Assembly: GCA_014879535.1 (NCBI GenBank)
Contig: JACSRX010000035.1
Coordinates: 19,339-83,338 of the forward strand
Direction of reading: 5' to 3'
Length of the DNA: 64,000 nt
Origin: Chthoniobacterales bacterium
Lineage (GTDB): Bacteria > Verrucomicrobiota > Verrucomicrobiia > Chthoniobacterales > JACTMZ01
A program made the position numbers and the translations under genes. Below the pieces are notes generated by a model, which was given only the letters and a program-made list of their open reading frames with translations, did not search any database and had not been told where the DNA came from. Numbering within the stretch: the stretch's first letter is position 1; each line of letters opens with the position of its first letter. Shown here piece by piece: positions 6,774 to 16,400 of this stretch.

Positions 6774-7414
6774 GACGCCACCTCCTCTCCGCCCTCGCTC
6801 CACAGAGCCAACTGTTCGCCATCATCGGCATCGGCCCACCGCGCCCGCCTCTCCGCCCGCTCCAACTCATAGACGAAGCCGAGGTTCGAGGTCTGCATCC
6901 CACGCCATTTGCGCCACTGCCCGTAGAGCTTGGTCCGCTTGGGCGTGTAGAGGACGAACCGCCCGTCGATGTGTTCGAGCGTCGAGTCATCCCGCAGCAT
7001 GTCCACCAGCAGGGCGATCACCCGCGTGTCGCTGATCGGGCGGCTGATCGTCCGGTCCTGCCTCTTCTCGATGAATTCGAGCGCGCTCTTGTGACCGCCC
7101 CACGTGCCGTTGTGGAACAGCAGCCGCCCCGCCTTGCCTTCCAGCTTGGTCGAGGCCCCGCGGTCCACGGGGAACGGGTGGCACAGCCGCGGGTCCACCC
7201 CGCCCACGCTCGCCCACCGGAAGTGGAGCACGATTTCGCCCTCCAGCTTCCCGATCAGCCCGGCCAACTGCTCCGGCCCGAGGTTCTTCTTCCAATGCAC
7301 GGCACCGTCCTGGCGCCAGCCGATTCCCGCACCGTGCGGGTTGGCCGCATGGCACGCTTTCAGCACATCCAAGTCCGGCCGCACCTGCGGGGGACATACG
7401 AGGATCACACACAT
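6770..7414 (-). CDS. Class II glutamine amidotransferase (Ntn-hydrolase)
   Basis: A 214-residue class II glutaminase domain. After removal of Met1 the protein begins with Cys2 (MCVILVCPP), the nucleophile of this family. The segment NPHGAGIGWRQDG near 25-37, the strand IVLHFRWASVGGVDPRLCHPFP near 61-82 (the R and HP of the glutamine pocket) and FHNGTWGGH near 99-107 match the family well. It would release ammonia from glutamine for a partner ligase. No ligase is fused, but the same phage carries an amidoligase (35954-36757) and a GGCT-like protein (38236-38607), a set known to co-occur. A perfect operator-like repeat lies 38 bp upstream (7452-7468). Confidence 0.85.
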   Translation of the reverse strand: MCVILVCPPQVRPDLDVLKACHAANPHGAGIGWRQDGAVHWKKNLGPEQLAGLIGKLEGEIVLHFRWASVGGVDPRLCHPFPVDRGASTKLEGKAGRLLFHNGTWGGHKSALEFIEKRQDRTISRPISDTRVIALLVDMLRDDSTLEHIDGRFVLYTPKRTKLYGQWRKWRGMQTSNLGFVYELERAERRARWADADDGEQLALWSEGGEEVAS

Positions 7415-7451
7415 ACTTTCTGGTTCCTTTCTGTTCTTGGTTTCGTTGTGG

Positions 7452-7468
7452 CTACGCGACTTGCGTAG
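7452..7468. promoter_or_regulatory. Operator-like inverted repeat, site B
   Basis: The same 17 bases as site A, CTACGCGACTTGCGTAG, here 38 bp upstream of the glutamine amidotransferase start and just after the stop of the small gene at 7478. The identity of the two distant copies and their promoter positions argue for a shared repressor or activator. Confidence 0.7.
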
Positions 7469-7477
7469 CTCAAAGGC

Positions 7478-7642
7478 CTAAAGAGCGGCATCGGGGTAGC
7501 GCTCATCAAATTGGCGGCAGAGCCGCAGGGCTTCGTGCCGGTAGTGGCGGAAGTCCGAGTGCAGGCGGCCGAAGAGCCCGAGCGCACAATCGCGCTTGCT
7601 GCCCGTCCACCCGAGGTAGTCCCAGAGGAACTTCACTTCCAT
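7478..7642 (-). CDS. Small phage protein (54 aa)
   Basis: Reading the minus strand from the ATG at 7642 gives an open frame to a TAG at 7478. The product starts MEVKFLWDYLGWTGSKRDC and continues as two Arg/His-rich helices ending in RYPDAAL. It has the composition of a real phage protein and sits in an otherwise empty gap before the amidotransferase gene, whose operator follows its stop. Not recognised. It lies divergent to the integrase gene. Confidence 0.55.
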   Translation of the reverse strand: MEVKFLWDYLGWTGSKRDCALGLFGRLHSDFRHYRHEALRLCRQFDERYPDAAL

Positions 7643-7717
7643 TGGGCATCAACGACTTACGTTGGCCCGGAGGGAGTGCATGACGAAACGCATGACAATT
7701 GACACGGGAGCACAACC

Positions 7718-9046
7718 ATGAAGAAGACCAGACGACCAATCATCATGAGCGACGGGCGGCGGGAGGTTCGGATCTACACGACCAAGAACCGCGGGCGCGT
7801 GCTCTACCAGATCTCCCACAATTTCGGGGGACGGCGGGAGCGGCGCAGCTTTGCCGACCTGCAGGAGGCCAAGCGCGAGGCGAACCTCCTGCTCAACACG
7901 CACACACGGGACGAGGCCGAGGGCATGGGGATGTCGCTGGCCGAGATCCAGAGCTACGGGGCGGCGAGGCGCGTGCTGGACGAGGCGAAGATCCCGCTGC
8001 ACGTGGCGGCGGAGTTGGTCACGCAAGCGCAACGAGAACTTGGCGCGGGGGTGTCCATTGTCGAGGCGGCGCGGTATTGGGCACGAAACAACAAGGGGAT
8101 CACGCGCAAGACGGTCTTGGACTTGGTCGAGGAATACGCCCGGGACTGCGATGCCCTGCAGACCATCCCGGGCTACCGGCGCAACCTCCGACTGGCAGTC
8201 ACGCGATTCGGGGAGGCGACCAAGGACATCATGCTGCCCGACATTCGCACCGAGCAGGTCGATACCTGGCTCAAGGTTGATGAGTGGACGCTGACCACGA
8301 GGAACCATTACCGCCAAAGGCTGATCGCATTCTCGCGGTGGGCCAAGAAGCGCGGTTATCTCGGCATGGAGAACCGCGAGTTCGAGGAGGCCATGCTCTA
8401 CAAGGTCGATCCTATGGAGACGGAAATCTTCACGTCGGATGAAATGCGGCGGTTGCTTGAGGCGGCGGGCGATGGCGGGATTCTGCCGATGATGGCAATC
8501 GGGGCGTTCGCCGGGATGCGCAGCGCGGAAATCAAGCGGCTGGACTGGAGTGAAATCCTGTGGGATCGAAACTTGATCGAAGTGAAGCGCCGCAAGTCCA
8601 AGACGCGGGCGAGGCGGTTGGTGCCACTGCTGGACAACCTGCGGGCGTGGCTCGCGCCGTTCGCCCAAGATTCAGGGCCGGTTGTGGTGCATGGGTATCC
8701 CGAGGCGGCGATCCTCAAGGTGGCCGCCAAAGCCGGAATCGAGTGGAGAAGGAACGCACTGCGCCACTCCTTCTGCAGCTACCGGCTTTCGGTGACCAAC
8801 GACAGTGCCAAGACGGCAATGGAGAGCGGCCACTCGCAGCACATCCTTTTCCGCCACTACCGCGCCTTGGTGAGCCGGGAGGCCGCGGAGGAATGGTTCT
8901 CGATCTACCCCAAGGGCCACCAACCGGCGAAGAAAGAGCCGCAGCCGGGCAACGTGATTTCGATGAGCGAGGAGGTTGTCAGGCCCGCGATCAAGGGCGA
9001 CATCGGGCTGAACCCGCTAGAGATCCGGAAGGCGTTGTTCGGGTGA
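7718..9046 (+). CDS. int: Tyrosine-family integrase
   Basis: A 442-residue site-specific recombinase that integrates and excises the phage. The N-terminus (to about residue 60) is an arm-binding-like region, and a SAM-like core-binding domain occupies about 105-205. The catalytic domain shows the first Arg in FAGMRSAEIKRLDW near 267, HxxR as NALRHSFCSYRL near 346, the second His in ESGHSQHIL near 369 and the nucleophilic Tyr in FRHYRAL near 379. A TTGAC box stands 19 bases before the ATG, as for many genes of this phage. The gene lies 5.8 kb inside the left boundary, with leftward genes between it and the host junction, which is not the usual arrangement. Confidence 0.92.
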   Translation: MKKTRRPIIMSDGRREVRIYTTKNRGRVLYQISHNFGGRRERRSFADLQEAKREANLLLNTHTRDEAEGMGMSLAEIQSYGAARRVLDEAKIPLHVAAELVTQAQRELGAGVSIVEAARYWARNNKGITRKTVLDLVEEYARDCDALQTIPGYRRNLRLAVTRFGEATKDIMLPDIRTEQVDTWLKVDEWTLTTRNHYRQRLIAFSRWAKKRGYLGMENREFEEAMLYKVDPMETEIFTSDEMRRLLEAAGDGGILPMMAIGAFAGMRSAEIKRLDWSEILWDRNLIEVKRRKSKTRARRLVPLLDNLRAWLAPFAQDSGPVVVHGYPEAAILKVAAKAGIEWRRNALRHSFCSYRLSVTNDSAKTAMESGHSQHILFRHYRALVSREAAEEWFSIYPKGHQPAKKEPQPGNVISMSEEVVRPAIKGDIGLNPLEIRKALFG

Positions 9047-9055
9047 CGGGCTCGG

Positions 9056-9496
9056 CTACGCGGAGAAATCGTCAATGATTTTGTCGATCCTTCGTGGAGT
9101 CACGAACTCGTATTCGTCCCTCCAACGGAGGTTCTTACCTTGCTTGTTCGCGTGGGGGATGGAGCCAAATCTCTCACGGAACCGGAGAAGGAGCGCTCTC
9201 TCCAGCTTGCGATAGGTTGCCACCTTGCCCTTACGCGGCGCGGCTATGATGTAGAACTCAAGAGTATGAACACCCTTGCGGGCGAACAGCTCTTCGGCTT
9301 TCCACACAGCGGAGTTGGCAACGCGGCCTGCGCCTTTCTTCGTCGTGCCAATGTATGCGATCTTCGATTTCCCATGCTGGTAGCGCAGTGGCTTGTTCGC
9401 GTAGGCGATGTAAACAAGCTCGGACGCCGCATACGCCGTGCGAGTGATGGTAATCGCGGGGCTGTTGTGAACCTTCGGACTTGGTGTGCGAGCCAT
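9056..9496 (-). CDS. GIY-YIG nuclease-like protein
   Basis: A 146-residue protein whose first half resembles a GIY-YIG nuclease: LVYIAYANKPLRYQHG supplies the first strand, KIAYIGTTKKGAGRVAN gives the YIG strand with the following Arg, and a Glu-containing helix (ATYRKLERALLLRFRERFG) follows. The first motif is YIA rather than GIY, so catalysis is uncertain. The gene is convergent with the integrase (nine bases between stops). It could be a homing-type nuclease, a repair nuclease or a host-takeover factor. Confidence 0.6.
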   Translation of the reverse strand: MARTPSPKVHNSPAITITRTAYAASELVYIAYANKPLRYQHGKSKIAYIGTTKKGAGRVANSAVWKAEELFARKGVHTLEFYIIAAPRKGKVATYRKLERALLLRFRERFGSIPHANKQGKNLRWRDEYEFVTPRRIDKIIDDFSA

Positions 9497-9549
9497 AACG
9501 ACTTTTTCTCACGCACTTGCCCCTCGGCGGGCGAGACAAATCGGAAGCC

Positions 9550-9565
9550 GTTGTTCCGCAACAAC
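9550..9565. repeat. GTTGTT-type palindrome, copy 1
   Basis: GTTGTTCCGCAACAAC, an inverted repeat with one mismatched pair, about 30 bp before the excisionase-like gene. Relatives occur at 26234-26251, 43861-43878, 50868-50883 and 60040-60055. The arms GTTGTT and AACAAC are shared by almost all copies. Confidence 0.5.
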
Positions 9566-9595
9566 CCGCACGCGAGTTGACACGGCGGCACGGGG

Positions 9596-9832
9596 ATGAA
9601 TTCCCCCGAACAGCCGGCCGAGTGGCTGACCGAGCAGCAGCTTGCCGACCGCCTCCATGTTTCGATCCGGCACCTCGCCAACCTGCGGAAGGCGGGCCTG
9701 CCCTACGTCCAGCTCGGGGCGAGTGTGCGCTACCGGCTCGGGGAGGTTGAGGCGTATCTGGCGGCGAACCGGCGGCTGTCCTCGCACGTGGAGCGCGGGC
9801 GGCGGCGGGCGAAGATCGGAGGCCGCAAGTGA
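9596..9832 (+). CDS. Excisionase-like helix-turn-helix protein
   Basis: A 78-residue MerR/Xis-type winged HTH protein: WLTEQQLADRLHVSIRHL is the recognition unit, followed by GLPYVQLGASVRYRLGEVEA, the wing and last helix usual in excisionases and other HTH_17 proteins; the C-terminus is basic. Its place close to the integrase fits a directionality factor, but the family also contains regulators. A TTGAC box lies 19 bases before the start and a palindrome 30 bp upstream. Its stop overlaps the next GTG. Confidence 0.7.
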   Translation: MNSPEQPAEWLTEQQLADRLHVSIRHLANLRKAGLPYVQLGASVRYRLGEVEAYLAANRRLSSHVERGRRRAKIGGRK

Positions 9833-10170
9833 ACCTGGCGCACATCGCCGTGCCCGAGGGCGTGGAGTTCCGCTGGAGCATGGATGGCGAGGCGTGCCGG
9901 GCCGCGGCGCAGGAGATGGGGATCGCGGTGGAGATGGGGAAAGACCTGGCCCGGGTCGGCGGCGTCAACATCGCGGCGGGCATCGGGAGGGACGGCGAGT
10001 GGCTGCGGGCGTTCGTGGCGAGCGATGTCCCGGAGCAGACGGGGATCGACTGGATGGAGTTCGCGGTGAGGCCCGTGACCGAGATGTCCGCCGATTGGCT
10101 GGTGTCGGCGGTGAGCGCGGTGGTGAGGCCGTGTCCGCAGACGATCCGGTTCACCGTGCCGCAGTGGTAG
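9829..10170 (+). CDS. Hypothetical phage protein (113 aa)
   Basis: Starts at a GTG overlapping the stop of the excisionase-like gene. The product alternates strands and short helices (VEFRWSMDGEACRAAAQEMG; DWMEFAVRPVTEMSADWL) with no recognisable catalytic motif. Function unknown. Coupling to the HTH gene suggests the two act together or are at least co-expressed. Confidence 0.55.
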   Translation: MNLAHIAVPEGVEFRWSMDGEACRAAAQEMGIAVEMGKDLARVGGVNIAAGIGRDGEWLRAFVASDVPEQTGIDWMEFAVRPVTEMSADWLVSAVSAVVRPCPQTIRFTVPQW

Positions 10171-10223
10171 GGCGGCAGTCTGCTGCTGGATTTCCAGCGC
10201 GGCTGATCCATGCTGCGAGCGGC

Positions 10224-11045
10224 ATGAAGATCATCTCGTGGAACATGGCTCAACGCTCCAAGTGCTGGCGGTTCGTTGCGGAAATGGACGCCGATGTGGC
10301 ACTGCTTCAGGAGGCCTCCGCCCCGACTTGTCCGCTTCCGCCGCACTTCGACCTCGATGATGAGCAGCCGTGGAGGACCGCGGCGGGCAAGCGAAACTGG
10401 CGCACTGCCATCGTCGGGTTGTCGCCGGAGGTGAAGCTTGAACGTGTGCCAACCAAACCGCTGGCGGAGGCAGGGGAAGGCGATCTTGGCGTGAGCCTCG
10501 CCGGCACGATCTCCGTGGCGCATGTTGAGCACCCGTCGCTTGGAGGACGAGTCACCTTGGTTTCAATGTATGCTGGATGGCAGCGCCCCCACCCCAGCGC
10601 GGGAGGCAGATGGATTATCGCTGACGCCGCCGCGCACAGGTTGATTTCCGACATCTCCAGCCTCATCGGCAGCGAGCAGAATCATCGCATCATCGCCGCG
10701 GGCGACCTCAACTGTCTTCATGGCTACGGCGACGAAGGTAAGGAGTATTGGGCGCGGCGCTACCACACGATCTTCGACCGGTTCGAGGCGATCGGCTTGG
10801 CTTTCGTTGGGCCTCAGTTTCCCGGCGGGCGGCAGGCATCCCCATGGCCTGATGAACTGCCGCCGACGAGCAAGAATGTCCCGACCCGTCACACGCCGAA
10901 GCAGGGGCCGGCAGGTGCCACGCGGCAACTCGATTTCGTGTTCGCCTCGCATGGACTCGCCCCGCAGGTTCAAGTCCGCGCCCTGAACGAGGTGGATGCC
11001 TGGGGGCCGAGCGACCACTGCCGGGTGGAGATCGTCGTTGGCTGA
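10224..11045 (+). CDS. Endonuclease/exonuclease/phosphatase-family protein
   Basis: A 273-residue EEP-fold metal-dependent phosphoesterase. The usual residues are in order: N7 in IISWNMAQ, E28 in ALLQEAS, the GDLN motif (AAGDLNCLHG near 157-166), a Gln/Asp strand RQLDFVFASH near 236-245 and the terminal SDHC near 264-267. Substrates in this family include DNA, RNA and phosphorylated metabolites and cannot be chosen from sequence. The ATG at 10224 begins directly with the first beta strand; the same frame extends upstream only as shadow of the previous gene. It follows that gene after a 53-base gap. Confidence 0.82.
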   Translation: MKIISWNMAQRSKCWRFVAEMDADVALLQEASAPTCPLPPHFDLDDEQPWRTAAGKRNWRTAIVGLSPEVKLERVPTKPLAEAGEGDLGVSLAGTISVAHVEHPSLGGRVTLVSMYAGWQRPHPSAGGRWIIADAAAHRLISDISSLIGSEQNHRIIAAGDLNCLHGYGDEGKEYWARRYHTIFDRFEAIGLAFVGPQFPGGRQASPWPDELPPTSKNVPTRHTPKQGPAGATRQLDFVFASHGLAPQVQVRALNEVDAWGPSDHCRVEIVVG

Positions 11046-11106
11046 GTTTCTTCTCCCCCTCTCCCCCTACCATCCGCGCCCGCCGGCTCTTATGGAGAAG
11101 CGCGGC

Positions 11107-11200
11107 CTCGTGAGTTCCCACGCCTGATAAACGCCCGGGGCAAGCGGCGTCAAAAACCATGCCAACGGTGAGGCCGTCCGCAAAATGGTGAAAAATATGG
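11107..11200 (+). promoter_or_regulatory. Modular phage promoter region (rightward copy)
   Basis: The 300-base gap 11046-11345 holds no gene. It contains a 28-base block ending in TGATAAACGC (11107-11134), then GTCAAAAACCATGCCAAC (11149-11166), then 17 bases, then AATGGTGAAAAATATGG (11184-11200). The same three blocks occur on the other strand at 36912-36809, the first differing at one base and the second and third identical with the same 17-base spacing. It stands about 145 bp before the gene at 11346 and is probably its promoter. Confidence 0.65.
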
Positions 11201-11345
11201 TGATGGGTCAGTGATTCCACGCCGCGGGGGCCGGCTGGCACAAAATGAGGGTGAAGGCGAAAAGCATCACTCCAACAGCCAAGTCCGGTGAGTCCGGAGC
11301 GCGTGCGGCGATCACCGCACAACAGCAGCAAGGAAGGCGGTTGTC

Positions 11346-11921
11346 ATGATCGCCTACGAGAACGACGCCCCCGTGGCCACGGTGGACTTCGAGTATCCCG
11401 ACGACGGCGATACCGAGCCCACTGCCACGCGGGACAGGTGGAACGCCGCCGTGCCGCTGCACGAGAAATGCCGCCAGCAGAGATTCGCGCCGGTGCCGCG
11501 AGACCCGGACGTGTCGTTGCCGATGCTGGAGATGCGGCTCACCGTGCTGCGCGATGCGGTGCGGGAGGCGGCCGACCACGGCGACTTCGAGACGCTAGCC
11601 CGCCTGTGCGCCAAGGCCCGCGGGACCGAGCAGCGGATCAAGGAGGAGCAATTACGCTATGGCAGTCCGGGCGGCGTCGAGCGCCACGGGAGCGTGGTGA
11701 TCGTCGATGATCCCGAGCGGGGCAAGGTGGTCCTGCAGTTCCCTCGCCCCCTGCCCTTGCAGATCCGGCGGTGGGTGAAGATCTGCGGGTTCACGGGTTG
11801 CGGCGACGGGGCCACGTTCTGGCGTTTCCGCACGTTCCGCCGCGAGGAGAACGTCGCCTTGGAAACGGCGCGGACCTGCATCGAGGGGCTCGGGCGCATG
11901 GGCTGGAAGGAGGCGGCATGA
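11346..11921 (+). CDS. Hypothetical phage protein (191 aa)
   Basis: First gene of a three-gene rightward operon behind the modular promoter. Residues 55-105 form two helices (MLEMRLTVLRDAVREAADHG). The C-terminal part, from the strand VVIVDDPERGKVVLQFP to GFTGCGDGATFWRFRT and a final Ala-rich helix, resembles the short module of many phage and plasmid proteins in which a strand, a GF-containing turn and a W-x-R motif are followed by a helix. A degenerate copy of that module ends the third gene of the operon. Function unknown. Confidence 0.6.
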   Translation: MIAYENDAPVATVDFEYPDDGDTEPTATRDRWNAAVPLHEKCRQQRFAPVPRDPDVSLPMLEMRLTVLRDAVREAADHGDFETLARLCAKARGTEQRIKEEQLRYGSPGGVERHGSVVIVDDPERGKVVLQFPRPLPLQIRRWVKICGFTGCGDGATFWRFRTFRREENVALETARTCIEGLGRMGWKEAA

Positions 11922-12736
11922 ACGCGGTGGACTTCTCGACGCGGCTGGCCGCATGGTGCGCCAAGTATCCGAACCAAAGCATCGCGGCGGCCGAGCTGGG
12001 CGCGTCGTATGGCACGCTGACCGGGTGGCTCGGGGGCCGGATGCCCTGCGCGTTGACCCGGGCGGCGGTGCTGCGGCGGATCGAGTACGGGACGATGGAG
12101 CCGGTTCGTGCGGTGAGCGCCGCCGAGTTGGCCGCCGAGTGCCGGATGTGGCGCGGGCGGCACGGGCTGTCGCAGATCAACGCGGCGGAACTGCTCGGGT
12201 TGCCCCGCGAGACAATCCGCTCGGTGGAAGCGATGGGGCACGAGCCCAAGCCGCTGTTCTCCGACGAGATCCTGCACCGCATGGGTCAGCCGGTGGACGC
12301 GGAGGCGCTGGCGGAAGTGAAGCGCCGGGAGCGGCCCGTGGAGCCGGCGGTTCTGGCAGCCGCGCTGCGGAGGTGGAGGAAGCGGCACCGGATGACCCGC
12401 GACCGGGCGGCCGACGCGCTGACCAAGATGGGGTTCTTCACCACGGGCCGCACGATCTGGGTGTGGGAAACGGCGCGGATGCTGCCGCGGCAACCGATGG
12501 CCCTGATGAGGATGCTCGAAGCCAAACCGCCGAAGCCTCCGCGCAAGCCGAAGCCGGACAAGTCGTTCGGGCGGCAGTTGCGGGCGTGGCGGCGGGGGCG
12601 CGGGCTGACGCAAGTGCAGGCGTTGGCGGCTCTAGGCGTGCCGGGCGATCAGGCGAAGTGGAGTGATTGGGAGCGGGGCAAGAAGATCCCGAAGAACGTG
12701 CCCGAGTTGATCGCCAAGATGGAGGCCGTGTCGTGA
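11918..12736 (+). CDS. Protein of four tandem XRE-like helix-turn-helix units
   Basis: A 272-residue protein in which four HTH units can be seen: about 10-44 (KYPNQSIAAAELGASYGTL), 76-110 (RHGLSQINAAELLGLPRETI), 150-190 (RHRMTRDRAADALTKMG, then TIWVWETA) and 222-260 (RGRGLTQVQALAALGVPG, then WSDWERGKKIP). Each ends with the W/E-containing turn typical of XRE repressors. A single chain with four units could bind two operators or a long site. The ATG at 11918 overlaps the previous stop; its own stop overlaps the next GTG. No domain other than DNA binding is visible. Confidence 0.75.
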   Translation: MNAVDFSTRLAAWCAKYPNQSIAAAELGASYGTLTGWLGGRMPCALTRAAVLRRIEYGTMEPVRAVSAAELAAECRMWRGRHGLSQINAAELLGLPRETIRSVEAMGHEPKPLFSDEILHRMGQPVDAEALAEVKRRERPVEPAVLAAALRRWRKRHRMTRDRAADALTKMGFFTTGRTIWVWETARMLPRQPMALMRMLEAKPPKPPRKPKPDKSFGRQLRAWRRGRGLTQVQALAALGVPGDQAKWSDWERGKKIPKNVPELIAKMEAVS

Positions 12737-13284
12737 ACGATCCCCACCTGACCGACGAGGAGACGGATGTGGTGCTCGCGCTCAACGGGATCACGGTCTT
12801 GAACGAAGCGCCCGCCGCCCCCTCGGACCCGCTGCGGCCGACCTACCAGCGCCTGCCCGACTACGTGCGGGAGATGCTGGAGAAGCCGCTGCGGAACATC
12901 CGCGCCACGCATCCCGAGGCGGTGACGATGCTGCGGCAGCGGCTCTCGATCCTCGAAAACGCCCGGCAGTTCGGCAGCAGTGTGAAGCTGGAGGCCCGGA
13001 TCGCCCGGACCCGAGCCGTGCTGGCCCACGCGGAAGCCCTGGCCGCCACGCCGACGAGCGAGGAGAAGATCGGGGACTGCCTCGTGCTCGATGATGCCGC
13101 CGCGGGACATGTCGTGATCCGGTGCGGGTTTGACCTCACGCCCGAGATGGTGCGGCGCGTGCGGGCTTCGGGTTTTGCGCCCAGCGGACGTTCAGCAAAG
13201 CGCCCGAGGAAGATCATCGACGGTGAGAACGACGCGCTTATTGCCGCACGCGTGTTGGCGCGGTGGCTCAATCGGGCCGCCTGA
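12733..13284 (+). CDS. Hypothetical phage protein (183 aa)
   Basis: Starts at a GTG overlapping the four-HTH gene stop. The N-terminal half is helical (residues 30-105). The C-terminal part has the strand HVVIRCGFDLTPEMVRRVRA, then GFAPSGRSAKRPRK and a helix, a variant of the module ending the 11346 gene, but lacking its Trp. It is the last gene before the cargo island. Function unknown; with its neighbours it forms a coupled regulatory operon. Confidence 0.6.
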   Translation: MNDPHLTDEETDVVLALNGITVLNEAPAAPSDPLRPTYQRLPDYVREMLEKPLRNIRATHPEAVTMLRQRLSILENARQFGSSVKLEARIARTRAVLAHAEALAATPTSEEKIGDCLVLDDAAAGHVVIRCGFDLTPEMVRRVRASGFAPSGRSAKRPRKIIDGENDALIAARVLARWLNRAA

Positions 13285-13498
13285 CGGGCGGGGCTATCTC
13301 CACCCTCGCGGCTGCGGAAACGCGGCTCACACGGCTGATAAACAAGGGGAAACTGGGAGCCTGTTCCAGCCCTTCAAGCTGTCTCTCGTCCAGTTTGACC
13401 GTGCGTGACGAATGCCGTCGGCTTCCCGTCCAAGCTCAGAAAGCCCTCCTCAAGTCTTCCTGATTGAGTTATTACCCACCCGTATCCTCAACCAAAGC

Positions 13499-16400
13499 AT
13501 GGCGATCTACGTTTACATCACCGAAAACTGCCGCGAGAACGCAATCACCTACGGGCTGCAGCATGAGTTGGAGCGCTTCACGGCCCGCGTCGAGAAAGCC
13601 CAGTCATTGGAGCTTTTCGCCAACTTTCCACCACCTTATCTGGTTAAACGCAAGTTTGGCGGAGACCAAGGGCGGCTGATCGCAAGACACATTAGGGTGC
13701 CAGGAGCTGAAGAACACACGGTCGTGTGTTTTCTGGCCGTTCTGATACGAGGCAGCAAGGATTACGACAAAGGCTTTGGCATTGATCCCATCGGCTGGGG
13801 CGACAAACACCTCAAGGGTCTCTACACAAACTCCGAGCTTGAGGAGTGGTTGCTTGGAAGACTCGACAAATCCATCCCGGAGCCACCACCCCCGTCGGAG
13901 ATCGAGAGCCGCTTTCTGCATGCTGTCACCAATGCAGCCACCGGGGAGGATGATTGGACCGTTGCAGAACAGAAAGGGTGGGTGCACAGGGTCCAACAAC
14001 AAGATGTGGTGCCCCATCTTGGCCCACTCTTTGATGCACTCAATGAAGTTGTAAAAAACGCGAGGACCGGCTCACAGACGCAAGGAATCCAACCAGCCGG
14101 AAACAGTTGGGCAATCCGCTGGAGCGCTTATCCCAACCAGAAGCTGCTGGTGCTAGAGGATGTGGTCCCTGCCGCGGAAAGATCGATCCCGCGTGAGTCG
14201 CAATCAGAGGAGTCGCGCGCGGAAATCCTTCAATCCTGCCGCCGTGCATACCTCGACATCGTCACAGCCGACCAGAGTCAATGGCTCGCGATTCAGCGGG
14301 ATTCCGAGGGAAATCTCGCGCTTTCTCCGGAAGAAGAGGAGGTCATCGACTCGACCCGCCCCGGAAACTCAACAGCCTTCCCCTTGTTCATCAACGGACG
14401 CGCGGGTAGCGGCAAGTCCACCGTGCTCCAATACTTGTTTGCCGACTATCTGATGACATATATTGAGCTACTCGATAAGGAGCAGCTTCCGAACAAAGCC
14501 AAAATCTCGGACAACGCACCTTGGCCGGCTCAAGGAGCCGTGTATTTCACCTGCAGCAAGGATTTACTCTCCAAAGCGCGCACGGCTGTGGAGACCATCC
14601 TTCGGAACGGTGCGCAATACTGGGATAAGTCCGAGCGCAAAGACCTGATCGCGCGCCGCAGGAGTGACATCGACAGCGCTTTCCGCGAGCTTCGCGGCTA
14701 TCTCTTGAGCCTCGTTCCCGAGCAAGACCGCCATCGCTTCGACGAACGGAACTATGTTTCTTTCCCGAGATACCAGCGCCTCTGGACGGAGAAATTCGGC
14801 AAAGACCCCTCCGCCATCAAGCAATACGGCTCAGCCTTATCTTGGCATGTCATCCGCACACACATTAAAGGAGCCTCGGCTGATGACCTTCTGGACCCCG
14901 AAGAATATGAACTTCTCGAGAGGAAGCAAAGAACCGTGTCCTCTGCTGACTATCGGCTGATTTACGACAAAGTCTGGGACAAATGGTATCGGCGTAAGTG
15001 TGAGGGCGAGCACCTCTGGGACGATCAAGATCTTGCCCGCTATCTACTCGAAAACGACCTAGCTCTTCCTGTGTTTCACGCAATTTTTTGTGATGAGTCA
15101 CAGGATTTCACCTCGGTGGAGCTTCAAGCCATTCTGCGCCTCTCCATCTTCTCCAAGAGAAAACTCCGCAGCGATGAGGTGAGCAGAGTTCCATTTGTGT
15201 TTGCTGGCGACCCTTTCCAAACGCTCAATCCTACAGGCTTCCGCTGGGAGTCAACCAAAGCATCCTACTTCAAAAACTTTGTTCTCGCTTTGAATCCGTG
15301 GGGAGATCAGGACACGTCGCTCAATTACAAAGAACTCAGCCACAACTACCGGTCAAGCAAGAGCATTGTCGGTCTCTGCAATCTTATTCAGGCGAAACGC
15401 GCGCACCTGTTCCAGATGAAGACCGTTAAGCCACAAGAGATCTGGTCCGACGAGGATGCCCCACTGCCGGTCTATTGGTTTAGGGCCGATGACAATGCGT
15501 TTTGGGTAGAGTTTGCCAATCAGAAGGACCTTGTGGTCATTACTCCTTGCCCAGAAGGATGTGAGGTGCAGTATGTTCAAGATGATCCCTTTCTGAAATC
15601 CCAGATATCAATCAAAGGGGATACTCCAGAGAATGTCTGGAGTGCCATTCGTTCAAAGGGCCTTGAGTTTGATCGGGTTGTGCTATATGGTTTCGGGTCA
15701 GTCGAAGAGGCATTGCGGCTCAACCGCCTCACAGCGTCGGAACTTCAGGAAGATGCCGCAAGCCGACTCCCGGCGGAGTATTTTTTCAATCAACTCTACG
15801 TCGCAGCAAGTCGCGCGAAGCACGCCCTCTTTGTTGTCGATACAAGCGACGGCTTAAAAAAGTTTTGGCCCTTTGCCTGGTCTCAGTCTTTGGATGAGCT
15901 GCTGTCATGGGTCCCAGGTGGAATTGAAAAGTGGAAGGAGCACGTGCAGCAGATGGTCGAAGGCCAAGTAGATATTCTTCGCACGGGACAATACGATGCG
16001 GCCAGAATGGCAGCAGACCTCGAGAAGCAAGGCGTCGCCGCCGAAAACGCATTCATCATGCGTCAAGCTGCGGTGCATTACCGCAACGCTGAAAACCACA
16101 TCGCTGCGGAGCATTGCCAGACGAGGGCGCTCTTGTTTGAGGAGAAGTTCACTGAGGCGGCAAGGGCATTCTTCAAACAGAAACGGTGGGATGAAGGCGT
16201 TCGCGCCTATTGGATGGATGGCGTTAACGGCCGGCGGGAATTGGGCAGTGTCGGGGCAACAGAGCCTGAGGTGCAGGGAAAGTTGGAATGGCGTATGGCG
16301 GAGGCTCTCGACAAAAAGGCGACAGATATCGGGTTGTGGATCGATCTGCTGGACGATGTGGTCAGGAACGCGAGAAAGGAACGAGCACAATGGCCGCCGA

